Below, piece after piece: positions 33,743 to 43,922 of a stretch of 43,922 bases of DNA. Both the position numbers and the translations under genes were made by a program. Origin of the DNA: Klebsormidium nitens (lineage: Eukaryota; Streptophyta; Klebsormidiophyceae; Klebsormidiales; Klebsormidiaceae); contig DF237630.1 in NCBI GenBank assembly GCA_000708835.1, forward strand, positions 1-43,922, written 5' to 3'. The notes under the pieces were generated by a model. It worked only from the letters and a program-made list of their open reading frames with translations. It searched no databases and was not told where the DNA came from. The stretch's first letter is position 1. The number at the start of each line of letters is the position of its first letter.

Positions 33743-36700
33743 ATGGCCTCAGAGAGCGGAGCCACAGCAGTTGTCCTGGACCCCAAAAGTGATATGCAAA
33801 GTTCAGTCCCCAAGCTCGGTGCCAATTCTTCACTCTCCGAAGAAGGGCTGGAGCTTAATGATGGAACTGGAGAAGGGGAAGAGTCTGTTCAGCCAAATGT
33901 AGATCAGGGAGTTGCGGTGCCGGCAGGCCCAGCGAGGCCCGCCGATGATGAGATCTTGTTGCAGGAGAATAGCATCAAGGCCGAAGAAGCAGGGAAGATG
34001 GAGTTCATAGGAGACAAGGTGACTCCATGCTGCTCAATTGGGACGCAGTGATCAATGCTGTCATACAATCTGCGAACCTGCCAGGCTTCTCCTCTTTTGA
34101 ATTTGCAGATTGCAGCTCTGCTCTCTTGTCTGTATTGAGATCAAAGTTGCGGCACAAATGCGGCGCAAGAGACACGGTGGCTGTTGGATCTGTAATGCTG
34201 AAACTAGCGCGCCACCATTGATTTGAACGTTATTGCCCCGCCAGGAGCCCCTATCAGCGTTAGCTGCTGAGTACGAGCGGGGGAATGAAGTTTTCAAAGC
34301 AAAGATTCAGGTGAGCACAAAGTGTTTGCCCCCATACGAATTGTGAGATTTTTCGTTTGTCACACCTATGGTGTCAAATCATGCCTCTTCTTGTGAGTTG
34401 AGAGGTTGCTTTCTTTTCATCAAAGAGAACCATACTCCACGGCAATTGCTCTTGCTTTGTAGTTGGACAAGACTGGCCAGGTTGCTTCTGGCAACTCTGC
34501 ACTCATTCGTCAGGGAATTTTTGTTTGCTAACCTGTTGAACAACTGCGGACATATGCAGAAACTGGGAGAAACATATGGTTCTATCCGAAGAACGAGGGG
34601 CGATGGGAACTGTTTCTTCCGGGGGTTTATGTTTGCATACCTGGTAAGGGGCCACAACTACCTTCTTTCCTTTTGACTGGATCCTGGATTTCAAGACCCC
34701 CACAGATCGATGGGTGCACCATCTGTGTTGACCATGTTCCCACGACATTGCATGCTTAGAAGTATGCCTATTATGCCCCTGAGGTCATGTGATGCATGAA
34801 GAGTTCCAACTGCAGGTTACTTTGCGGTGAGGAATCCACCGGGTGCTGCCTGACGCCACGTTACACTCCGCACCGCTTAGATCCTCTTTTTCCTGAAATT
34901 CTTCTCGTGTCAGGGATGTCTCAATGTAAGGGTACATTATAAAATATGTCCCTGATGAAAGGGATATGTTCATCTGAGGCAGTATCGTTCGCATTAATTT
35001 TCTGTGCTGAAACACCAAGATTCATTGATGTGTAGGAACGGCTCCTCCACTCCCAGGACAAGACGGAGCTACCTCGCATGCGCGACCGCATCGAAAGATG
35101 CAAGCAAGAGTTGATTGCGATCGGATACACACCGTTTACCTTTGAAGACTTTCTGGAGGTAAGCTCCATCGCCTGCCGCTTCCTGCCTGAAGCGGCCGAA
35201 AGTCTCTGTTGTACAGCAGGATACAACGATCAAGTAGACATTCGTTATTTCAGATTAGCATATACCAACCGATACAAGGTCACTGGTCGAAGTTAATCGT
35301 ATATCGACTCTATAAAGGAGAGGCTGGTTGAAAGATTCGAGCGTTTCGTCTGCCTCCAAGTAGCATTAAACTGTGGGGACAGATCTGACGCAGACAACAT
35401 TTTTTACCGTTGAAGGCCTCTCTCATTGCAATATCACTGATTGTAGATTTGCATGTCTGAAAGTCTGCTGTTGATTATGGTGTTGCATTCATTTCTTGTC
35501 CACCGAGTGGCTTGATTGGCTGACCGAGAAATCGCTTCAGCTGTTGTCGACGTCGTTTGTCTAGATCCGACCTCGAGATGCAGCTTATGCTCAAGTTGTT
35601 TATCTCTCGCTCCTTCCGCCTGCGAACCCTTTTTCCTAGCTGAAAAGGCGCACCTTTACACCGTTGTCGCTTTCCTTCTGCCCGCAAACACGTTTTGGAC
35701 GAGTAGCGAGATGGAAAGTCTGGGGTGGCCAAATCGGTCTTGAAACGTGGCACTTTGCTCGCAGATCTTCATGGACCAATTAGAGAGCGTCTTGCCGGAA
35801 GAGGGCCAGCCTATCTCTCTGTCGGAACTGGAGGTGCGGTGCCGAGATCCAAACGTGTCGAACTGGGGTGAGCCTTCTGCCGTGCATTGAGCATCCAGAA
35901 TATGACGTCACAACGAGACTCGATGACGTGGCATGCGAGCGAAGCATACTGTCGGCCATGCCGTCATAAAACGTTGTTTGGCAAATTCCTGCGCGATGAA
36001 ACCAATGCCTGATAGGCGGTTCCCTGTGTATTCTCTCGACCTCGGATGTCAAGATGGATCTCGTAAACACAAACTTGGGCCTGAGTAAGTCAAACAATAG
36101 GGCCACAAATCGCAGAACATTGAGCGAATGTAAACAACAGGTGACAGATATATCATGAGCCGTCCTCGTGCTCGTCCGCCTCTTTGCAACGCTTGCGCGT
36201 TGCGGGATGCCGAAGCCCCATTTCTTGGGATAGACTTTCAATAGCGTCCTGTGTGAGGTCGTCGACTGCCGGGAGTAACTGTTGGTCCGCTTGGTCTGGC
36301 AGACGAGCAGAATTCTGACGATCGGTCCATGAAGTTGTCTTTCTTAGGGGCCAGAGCGCTGGAATCTCGGATCTTTTGCAATCGCCGTCTGCCATTGCCC
36401 TTATTATAGCTCGCACTCGTGCAGCGGTGATGTTCTTCCGGTTTGTAACGTCAGCGGAGGTGCAGCGACGAGCAGAGTTTTTCGAGCCCTTCATCCTTGG
36501 TTTGACGAACCTAGACGTCAAAAAGGTGAGCTTGGGGTATACCCTCTGACTGAAAGTTGAGTGTTGCCCAGCTGTATCAAATAGTTTCCCGACAGTCTTG
36601 AGCGATATGTCCCAATGCTTCATCGGTAAGATGGGCGGCGACGAGATTGTTTGCTCTCGCATCTAATATCCTTTTCTAGGCATCTGTCGTTCTTTCGCGT

Positions 36701-37180
36701 AGCAACGAAGATTGCAAAACTCCCGTTCGGAATCTCACGTCAGCAATCGCATCTTTTGACGTTTCCCACACCTGAGACTCTATGACTTTTGCTAGTATGG
36801 ACCCCGTTTCAAAGATTCTGCAGGCACGCAAGATAAGGGCGAACTCTTGCGAAACCGTCAATAACGGTGTAGCGACCCCTTGCTGTACCGTCCCAACCAG
36901 AATCTGACGGTCGCTTTGTTTGCAGTTTTGCCAAACGTCAGTCGAACCGATGGGAGAGGAGAGCGACCATGTCCACATCACCGCACTCACAGACGCGCTC
37001 GGCATTCCCGTACGAATAGTCTATCTAGACAGAAGCGGGGGGGCTTCGGATGATGCACTGGAAATCAACCATCACGACTTTGTCCCAGAGTCTGCTCCCG
37101 AATCCTTCAAGCCCGATACATCTGGTCTGCTAACGCTCTTGTATAGACCTGGCCACTACGATATTCTTTACAGTCTGTAA
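33743..37180 (+). CDS. OTUB1: Otubain-type OTU deubiquitinase, seven exons
   Basis: Cysteine protease that removes ubiquitin chains, cytosolic or nuclear (C65/otubain family; OTUB1 in animals, OTU1 in Arabidopsis). Exons are 33743-34018, 34245-34310, 34560-34643, 35036-35158, 35765-35867, 36425-36525 and 36926-37180, giving 335 residues with all phases closed. The first 75 residues are acidic and unlikely to fold. The catalytic loop is RGDGNCFFRGF with Asp129 and Cys132. Exon 6 has the otubain block RRAEFFEPFI. Near the end GIPVRIVYLDRSG and RPGHYDILY supply the ubiquitin-contact strand and catalytic His328. A complete triad is visible, so an active enzyme is expected. K48 preference, as in OTUB1, is inference from family. 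Confidence 0.93.
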
Positions 37181-38869
37181 ATATGAACAGCCTGAGTTAC
37201 TGCCGCGTCGAAGTTGCTTCGCATTCTGCGCTGTCACCAGTCTCGTGTGATTATTGCTCGCCTGAAGACCTATTTGTGGTCACCAGCGAGCGTCAATGTT
37301 CCTGGTCGCAAATTTGCTGGGTACTCACGAACATGCGGCATCCATTTTTTGGATCATGCTTGATCTATAGGGCCCGGGCCGGGGGCCTAATAAGCTTCCA
37401 GGCACACGCGCTTTTACGTGGTGGAGCCTCTAGCACAGCTCTATATTGGAGGTCCTCCTGCAAGTGGTCACCATAGGGGTATTCCGCAGTCTTCAACCTA
37501 CATTACTTGCTCTCGATGCGCAGAACCGTCGCGGATGAATGTGGCCGGTCACAATCCGACTTGCATGACGCCGACGTCTGCATTTGCATGCGCAGCGACT
37601 CGACTTAGCTCTAAGTGGAAATTGATCCTACATGCGGCGCATGGCGTGACGCAATAAGCTCGTATATGAAGGTGCTGATTGCAGGCGCGCTAGCTGCAGT
37701 GCGTGGACTTAGTTTGGGTTTCATTAATTAGCCAACTCCTGAGACTGAGACATGCAATGAGTCAGGCCGCGCGCAGCGATGTCGAGCATGTTGGTGTTGG
37801 ATGCACTCGCTGTGCGTCCTAACTTAAGCGTGCACTTATGCTGCAGTCAGAATTACAACAGTGACTTCTATATTGCCTTGATTCGCTGTTCTTGAAGTGG
37901 TGTCGAGCAGCTTGTATAAGTTTCGAACTCAACTTGGTAGGTTGAGAAGTATGCAGCGCAAGCTGCTACAAAAGAAACAAGTGCGGCTCAAAGTCTGGGC
38001 ATGCAGTGCAGGAACCGTCGCCTAGCTTCACTTCAGCATGACTCCTGATAAGATACTAGCGTCAATTCTAGGCTTGGTGCGGTCTTACGCATGCGCATGA
38101 CGCACAGCCATGCATTGGCTCTGATTCGAAATGCTGGCATTATAAAGTTCGATCCTAATTGTGATGTGTGCCACGTCAGAGTATACGGATCATGCACTTA
38201 CGGATCATGCACACGATCCGTATGCATGATACACGGACCATGGGTTGTCAAAAAGGACGAATTGGAATAATCAGAGCCCCAGCAGTAGAGGATCGGCAAT
38301 ACTCAGAACAGCTGGTGATAAGTGGGTTACCAATTGCGCCTATACGATTACAAGCGCGATCATGCAGCTGAAGTTTAAGGGAGTTCGACAAGTGCCAGGC
38401 GTGTTAAGTGCTATGCAGACCATTTGCCGACATAACACTTGGCAAAAAGGTATGAACGGAAGTTCTCTTTGGCCGAAGTCGGCCACTTGCGTACTGGAGC
38501 CATCAACCGCTTCCTGAAAGCCGAAGTTAATCTAGCCCGCGTCAAAATCATCCGTATTCTGAAAAAGGCCCACCCATGCCGCGTCTGAGAGAATGACCAA
38601 ACTTCATCGACGTTCGAAGAAACAGAATAGATCCGTCCCAAGTAATTCCTTCAGGGGAATCGACTCTGTGCTACGCGCTAATTCGTCCAGAGTACGGTAA
38701 CTGCAAGCATACTATCGCCCCCGGATGATCAGGGCAAAGCTTCTGCGCTTACTTCACACACTACGGCTTCGAAGAACTCGACAAGTTGAAGGGGCTCACT
38801 CCAAATCACCTCCTTCTCAGCCCGCTACAGTAGCCTTTTCTAGAATCACATATGGACCTCCCAAGTATC
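37181..38869. other. Convergent intergenic region, no gene seen
   Basis: 1.7 kb between the otubain stop and the stop codon of the minus-strand zinc-finger gene. At 38183-38245 there are two direct copies of ACGGATCATGCAC followed by an inverted GATCCGTATGCATGAT, forming a small palindromic cluster. No coding frame has motifs or splice support. Confidence 0.4.
38183..38245. repeat. Direct and inverted ACGGATCATGC cluster
   Basis: ACGGATCATGCAC occurs twice 15 bases apart and is followed by ACGATCCGTATGCATGAT, which is partly its reverse complement. A hairpin can form. Function unknown. Confidence 0.6.
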
Positions 38870-41800
38870 TTAGCATCTTTCCAGGTCTATGACTTCATTT
38901 GCTTTTGCGGTATACCCGTTCGCCTCCATCATGATTGCTCCGAGGTCGCTTTCCGGGTATAGCATTTTGGCGAGAATCGCTGCGCCTGCCAGCAGTCCTG
39001 GACGGTGATCGTAGTTGCTCCCGGGGGTATTCGGCTGCGCGACCGCGGCCGCGGCCGCGGGTGCCGCCTCCTGCGGACGTCCACTGCTCCGTGTGCCGAC
39101 ACCTGGCCTCTCGGCCGCCGGCGCCGCCTCTGGGCGTCCACGCTTCCGCGTGCCGACACGTGGCCCGTCGGCCTCCGGTGCCGCTTCCGGACGGCCGTTG
39201 CTTCTGAGTCCGCTTGCACCGCCGGGGGCTCCGTCCGGCGCGCCCCGCGCGGCTGGGGCGGAATCGCGCCTTGCAGCGGTCCCAGACTCATTTCTGGCGG
39301 GAGTCTGTGATCATCAGAAAAGCTCCGAGCGTTAGGACCAATCTGGTTGCGAGGTTCTCAGCTTCGAGAAAAAAGGGATCACGAGGTGCTGGAAGAAGGG
39401 CGAATAACCATCATCTGCGGTAGGACTTCTAAACATCTGCATCCAGTCTCATAAGTATGAGTCCACTGTCAATCTCTCTTGGCTGCGTTTTTAGACCGGA
39501 AGCCTGACAAAGCAGTCGCTTGCGCCTCTCATCCCTCCTGACAGAAGAGAACGTTTTCCAGACAGACCTTTCAAAGTTCCAAAGTCAAAACTCCTATATA
39601 TCAATAAATGACTAGCGTCTCCGAATCAACGCCCGGTAAGATCAACCACTCCGTTCGCTCACCTTGTCTTTCCGGCTGTTGTGCCCACCGGTGTGCCCGG
39701 CGAGCCCCTGCGACGTACTGAACCACCGGGTGCAGTGTAAGCAGTGGTACACCTTCTCTGCTCCAGGGGCATTGCCGGACCCGGGGGCCTGTACCGAGGA
39801 GTCGAAAGTCGATCGTCGGTCCGTTCTCATTGCAGGAATACAGTAACTTGGCTGGGGCGTAGGGAATTGGTTCATTTCAAGGTAACGACGAAAATTGTGA
39901 TTCTGGATAAGTCGAATGGACATGTCTTGAGGTTACCCGAGCTCCGGAGGTGCCTGAAAATAAGCTTCCCTGTGAGTTCTTTCTACGAGGAGTCGGTCTT
40001 ACTTCCTTAGCGCTCTCGAAAAGACCTCTTCTCAGCTCTTACTTCCTTGTCGCTCTCCAAAGACCTTCTTCTTATTGAACTCAAGCTCAAGAGAGGTTCG
40101 CTTTTCCCTTCTCATGAAATGTGCTTCTCTGAGGATCAATTCTTTGGGCGTCCATCTCCCTTGCTTGGATCACACTCAGCTCTGCCGTCAAAGTCCTGCG
40201 TCTGAATTTCACAGACATGCACCTGCGCTGATTGCGTCGGTGAAGTCTTGGATCTGACCCTTTATCAAGAAGAACGACTAAACAATTTGGCAAGATCCGG
40301 ACTCGGCGGCAGCTTGAGTTTTGAAGACGTGGGAGCGCAATCGAAAATGTTGTAGGACCACCATTTCCTTTCCCCGCAGCGTAGCTCTTCGTTAAAATCG
40401 GTTCCTTACACAGGTGGAAAGATGTTTTCCACTGTGCGAAGGCTGCCAAGTATCGCGCCCTGACTTTCTCCCGATTTCGCTTGGCTTCCGTTCTCGACAA
40501 TTCTCAAGGCTTGAACAAGTACGCAGCTAGAGGAGGGCACCTTTTTAGCTCTTCGTAAGACGGATGTTTACCGCTCGGTTGGTCTTCTCCGGGGCCTTTC
40601 TCCCATCCATCGCTGTCTCGATGATGGCCCTCCAGTTGTCCGGGGGAGCGAACCCGCCGCGCCGTCTCGCCTCGTCGACATCCTGCAACAGGTACAGATC
40701 CAGAGTTGGGTCCGCTGTGGAATGCTTTGCGTCCACTAGCTTTCGGCACAACTCCATCAGATGATTGGGCCTCTAGAGAAACAAATTCGGGGCAGTATCA
40801 TTGTCAAAATTGACCTGACTGTTCGATGCCTGAAGGTCTCAGCGATGAGTGACCTGCGAGCGCGTAAGCGTGAGAGTGGTCAGACAAGCACAAATGACGC
40901 TGCCCTTTCTGTCCACAAGACTTTTCTTGTCTCTTGCCCCTGTGAAACCCCGTGCAGTCGCTGCTTAGAACAAAGGTTACGCAAGAAGATTCCACATCAG
41001 ATTACTCTTCCGAGCATCTTGGACGTCGGAGATCACTCTCCTGACGAATCAACAAACTGCAAAGCAAGAATCTGTTGGCAAGCCGCCCTTACTAGCATTC
41101 TGAGGGTTAAACGTGATACAGTCTGATAGAAGGTGGAAGCACTTACTGACACCGGTAAGCAGAGGGGAATGTTTGCGGAGTCGTGGATGTGCTCAGCTTC
41201 CATCAGCATCAGCCGTTTCGCCAGGCTGGGACACGTTCGCAGCTTCTGCCTGCAAGGAGTCAGAGATTATGAAGTAAGTATTGTGAGAGATGATTACAAC
41301 GTGAGAGATCCAAACTCACCCAGAAGGATGCGAAGGTCCGCGCAGCCTCGATGAAGTAGCCAGAGGATCTCCAAAGAGTTAAAACCGGCCCTTAGGAGCA
41401 GACAGCCCTTATAAGGTCGGTGTAAAGTTTTTTCGTGCAGAATCTGGCGCAAAGACAGTATTAAAACGCGTGCATGACTACGTAAGATTTTGAGATCGAA
41501 GTTTTGGCAACCGTGCCCAGTGCTGGAAGCCGCAACGAACAGAAGTCGGGGTGTCGAGGCGCAACAAGAAGAAGCCCAAAACACAATTATTCCGCTTCAA
41601 ATGTGCCTCTATTCAGAAGGAAATCAAAGGAAGGAGTTTTTGATTGCAACAAACGATTTGTATGCACGCACGTAATTGAAAGTGTACATAGAACCATGTT
41701 CTTTCTGCATGCACAGGATCTCTGCAGGAAATAGATTTACTTAATGTCGTGCTTTTCAAGAGACGGCCTTGAAGCAGAAGGCAGAAGCTTGACCATGCAT

Positions 41801-42170
41801 CTCACCCCAGCTTTTGTCCCGCCCTCTCGAACGCGGCCCAGAACTCCCCATGCATACCCTCCTTCATCTTCTCACTGATCACAATGACATGGGACGTCGA
41901 GTCATAAGCAAAGCCCTCAAACACCCCTCCCTCCGCCGCCCACCAGCGCCGCGCGGCCGCGTTCGCGACCGCCAGGAAGGGCCCTGTTTCCGCTGACCCT
42001 TCCGTGGCTTCCTTCCAGACCTTGAACCAGCGGAAGGGGCCCCTCTGGCGGAACCGCTTCTTGAGCGGGAAGCTGGCGTCATCCCGGAAGTGCTTGGTCT
42101 TGACGACGGCTTGGAAGTTGTCGAGGTCCGCCAGAGACGCAAAGTTCAGCGGTCCATCGGTCCCCATCAT
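38870..42170 (-). CDS. Unrecognised six-exon protein with one plant-type C2H2 finger and RGRP/AT-hook repeats
   Basis: Exons, found by phase matching, are 42170-41806, 41368-41320, 41245-41147, 40772-40572, 39788-39663 and 39304-38870, giving 424 residues with every junction GT-AG and in frame. Residues 1-238 (for example FRQRGPFRWFKVWKEATEG and SGYFIEAARTFASFW) match no family I know; they look globular and partly helical. Exon 5 is one C2H2 finger, C-x2-C-x12-H-x3-H (Cys254, Cys257, His270, His274), with QGLAGH in place of the plant QALGGH helix. Exon 6 carries a 19-residue repeat beginning GRPEAAP with an AT-hook-like RKRGRPE (333-339), then a conserved-looking end, AAILAKMLYPESDLGAIMME. 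A DNA- or chromatin-binding role is inferred. The first in-frame ATG is at 42170; an additional 5' exon is possible because the frame stays open upstream. Confidence 0.6.
39060..39211 (-). repeat. 57-60 bp coding tandem repeat
   Basis: Units at 39060-39119, 39120-39176 and a partial one at 39177-39211 share GGYGCCGCCTCYGG at their plus-strand start and GTGCCGACAC in the middle. On the minus strand they encode 19-20 residue repeats starting GRPEAAP in the last exon of the zinc-finger gene. Two units differ by exactly one codon in length, which supports selection on the reading frame. Confidence 0.8.
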
Positions 42171-42862
42171 CGGCGTTCGACGCCACAAGTGGTGACAGGG
42201 AAGCGTGGAAGAAGCGCTACAAATCCTTGCGCTTATCCTAGCGTGTGCTCTTGTACTTGAATCGTGGCGGTATAAACCTGTGATAATCTAGACGCTGTAA
42301 GAAATCAGGCATGACGTCCAAGCGGCCGGACATAGCATGATACAGAAAGGCTGTAGGCTTCCGTCAATCTTACTGAGCCTGCGATGCAACGACCAGACTT
42401 AAGTCATGTCCCTTCGTCAGACCTTATTCAAGAAAACAAATTCACGGACTAGGTTGTATTGCCGGAACGTTGCCACATGCATGCAGGGAGTTCTTAGTTC
42501 CTTAGGATCACTTCAACAAAGTTTCAGATGTACACTCTCGAGAAGACAATCGTTTCATCAGACATGCGCGAAGATATCAAGCAGACTCGGTTACTGGTTG
42601 GACGTCAGAATCCACAGGCAATATAATACCCGCGAGCTGGGCGGGCCCCCGCTGGCATACGCGGCGCTGAGCCGGCGGCCGCGCGCGCCGGTTTGGAGCA
42701 TAGGAACCGCCGCCCGCGGCCCGGACATTCCAAGTTCTGAGGTTTCAAGGGTTTAATAAAGATCGTTAAAGATTGACCAGCATTAGGGTTAGGGCCTAGG
42801 GTTCAAGCCATTACCCTTTGGCGAAAGTCTCCTCGCGCTTGGCCGCGCCCCTGCTGTGGGGC

Positions 42863-42957
42863 ATGGCGAGCGAGTGTATGTTATGTATGAGCGTATGTCA
42901 TGAGCGTATGAGCGTAACCGTGAGTTCGTGAGCGTAAGCCGCGGTTGTGAGCGTGGG
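42863..42957 (+). repeat. Degenerate GAGCGTATG short tandem repeat
   Basis: TGAGCGTATG and variants (TGAGCGTAA, TGAGCGTGG) recur at least six times with irregular spacers, giving a degenerate minisatellite. Confidence 0.7.
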
Positions 42958-43180
42958 AAGTGGTCGCCGAGATGCTGACGTCAGCAAAAGGCAAATGAAT
43001 TTGGACGAAGCGTCGGGTGAGTATGGCTGATTGCATTTACTGCCTAAGGAATTTAGGGCTTTGTGGTCAGTGGTCAGTTTGTGTTCTGTTTCCGGAAGTT
43101 CAGGACAGCGACAACCGGGACGGCCCAACCGAGTGATCAGTACGGTGTACAGTGTACCGGTACATTCGCCGTACGGTACG

Positions 43181-43210
43181 GCACCGGCCGGCACCGGCCG
43201 GCACCGGGCC
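43181..43210. repeat. GCACCGGCCG decamer, three copies
   Basis: Three consecutive decamers, the last with one change (GCACCGGGCC). Each contains the palindrome CCGG/GGCC, so the array is strongly self-complementary. Confidence 0.85.
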
Positions 43211-43377
43211 GGGGGCTTGGGATTGATAATAATTGAAGAGCTATGGACCGGCCAACTTGAAGTCACTTGGAGTGCCCGAGCTCTGAGAAGAATGGCCCGC
43301 GGTGTCCAGTCCGAAGCCCGAGGTCAGCCGGAGGTCTGGCTGCGCATTGGCCGGCGCGGTTATATTGACCAAAACGA

Positions 43378-43490
43378 CAAAGCATCGCAGCCAGGATGCG
43401 ATGCTTTGCTGATATGGTACCCGACAAGAATGCCCTGATGTTGTAAATTTGTCGGGTCTCAGCAAAGCATCGCTTCCGTGAAGCGACGCT
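43378..43490. repeat. Nested inverted repeats / fold-back structure
   Basis: A 12-bp hairpin CAAAGCATCGCA/TGCGATGCTTTG (43378-43408) overlaps a larger nested one. GATGCTTTGCTGA (43400-43412) pairs with TCAGCAAAGCATC (43459-43471), and inside it CCCGACAA (43420-43427) pairs with TTGTCGGG (43449-43456). A further stem, AGCATCGCTT/AAGCGACGCT, follows at 43467-43490 with one mismatch. Confidence 0.85.
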
Positions 43491-43590
43491 TCGTGGACCT
43501 TGGCCCACAAAACCTCAGTTGCATGAAAATAACCTAGCCATGTTAGGTACTTTGATACATTCTGAATTTAATGGTACTTGCTACCCGGAC

Positions 43591-43618
43591 GGAGTCCGGA
43601 GTCCGGACTCCGGACTCC
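43591..43618. repeat. 28-bp perfect palindrome
   Basis: Built from GGAGTCC repeated twice then GGACTCC repeated twice; the sequence equals its own reverse complement with no spacer. It can extrude as a cruciform and resembles the core of a fold-back element. Confidence 0.9.
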
Positions 43619-43922
43619 AAATTAGGTTTATACTATATAGGCTATTCCGTATAGGTACCTACATTTACAGCTACCGAATATATACACATGTTTAAAGAGC
43701 CCGCTTCGACTGCTTCGAATTTTGTTTCGAAGCTGGTGGTACCTACCGTATATCGATAAAATGATATCTTGTCGATGAGGTTAGGTATAAGCATGTTAAA
43801 ATTACCTATGTAATATAACCACACGGTGAAGCATTTTCGGAGCAAGCTGCCCGGTTGCGATCGATAGATTGTATTGAACTAGAAAAGCCACCGGATCACC
43901 GAGACCACTAACTCCCAAAATA

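Larger units (their letters stand above)
42171..43922. other. Gene-free palindrome-rich terminal region
   Basis: 1.75 kb upstream of the zinc-finger gene. The first few hundred bases may hold its promoter. Beyond 42600 the sequence becomes a patchwork: GC-rich palindromes (42640-42720), TTAGGG/CCTAGGG motifs (42784-42803), an 8-9 base TATGAGCG repeat, a GCACCGGCCG array, nested hairpins and AT-rich DNA with GGTACCTAC motifs like that at 20.6-21.1 kb. No coding region is supportable. Confidence 0.5.

Noticed and set aside
38929-39291. Arg-rich minus-strand open frame with ATG
   Set aside because: It overlaps the last exon of the zinc-finger gene in a different frame. The other frame joins in phase to the upstream exon, ends in a protein-like sequence and preserves the repeat register.
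42784-42803. Telomere-like TTAGGG sequence near the window end
   Set aside because: Only two TTAGGG units plus a variant, followed by unrelated sequence; not a telomere array.
1-43922. tRNA, rRNA and CRISPR features
   Set aside because: No GGTTCRANYCC B-box with matching cloverleaf, no rRNA-like blocks and no regularly spaced direct repeats were seen by eye; a tRNAscan run would be decisive.

Overview
This is a nuclear genome window from a photosynthetic eukaryote. Genes are split by short GT-AG introns, and several products are plant-type plastid proteins: a plastid site-2 protease, an IMPL1-type inositol phosphatase and a DnaJ with a transit-peptide-like start. There is also a land-plant/green-alga type AMT1 ammonium transporter. 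The compact spacing (a gene every 4 to 5 kb) suggests a streptophyte green alga such as Klebsormidium. That placement is inference from gene content, not from a search.

Layout. 236-4475 (-): AMT1 ammonium transporter, five exons. About 6409-6944 (-): weak two-exon candidate. 7624-12959 (-): nine-exon chaperone DnaJ. 13665-17028 (+): three-exon protein with a degenerate acylphosphatase-like domain and an AT-hook tail, divergent from DnaJ. 17804-19003 (-): intronless type II membrane protein with a fucosyltransferase-like HxRxGD motif. 19004-22200: gene-free, repeat- and inverted-repeat-rich. 22201-25534 (-): plastid site-2 metalloprotease (ARASP type). 26270-32635 (+): IMPL1, nine exons, divergent from the protease. 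33743-37180 (+): otubain-type deubiquitinase, seven exons. 37181-38869: no gene seen. 38870-42170 (-): an unrecognised six-exon gene joining an unknown N-terminal region, one plant-type C2H2 finger (QGLAGH) and RGRP repeats. 42171-43922: palindrome- and repeat-rich DNA without a gene.

Exon joins were worked out by eye from reading frame, splice dinucleotides and phase. In each of the eight main genes all phases close. Two divergent pairs (DnaJ / acylphosphatase-like, and ARASP-like / IMPL1) share intergenic regions of about 0.7 kb, and all four products look plastid-directed, so shared promoters are plausible. The genes do not form one pathway. They cover nitrogen uptake, plastid protein quality control, inositol/ascorbate metabolism, ubiquitin editing and probable transcription or chromatin functions.

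The points most worth a second look are: the unrecognised zinc-finger/AT-hook gene; a triplicated exon-intron junction in the DnaJ gene with a possible poison exon; the competing acceptors and dead active site of the acylphosphatase-like gene; and the nested inverted repeats near 19.6-20.3 kb and 43.4-43.6 kb.
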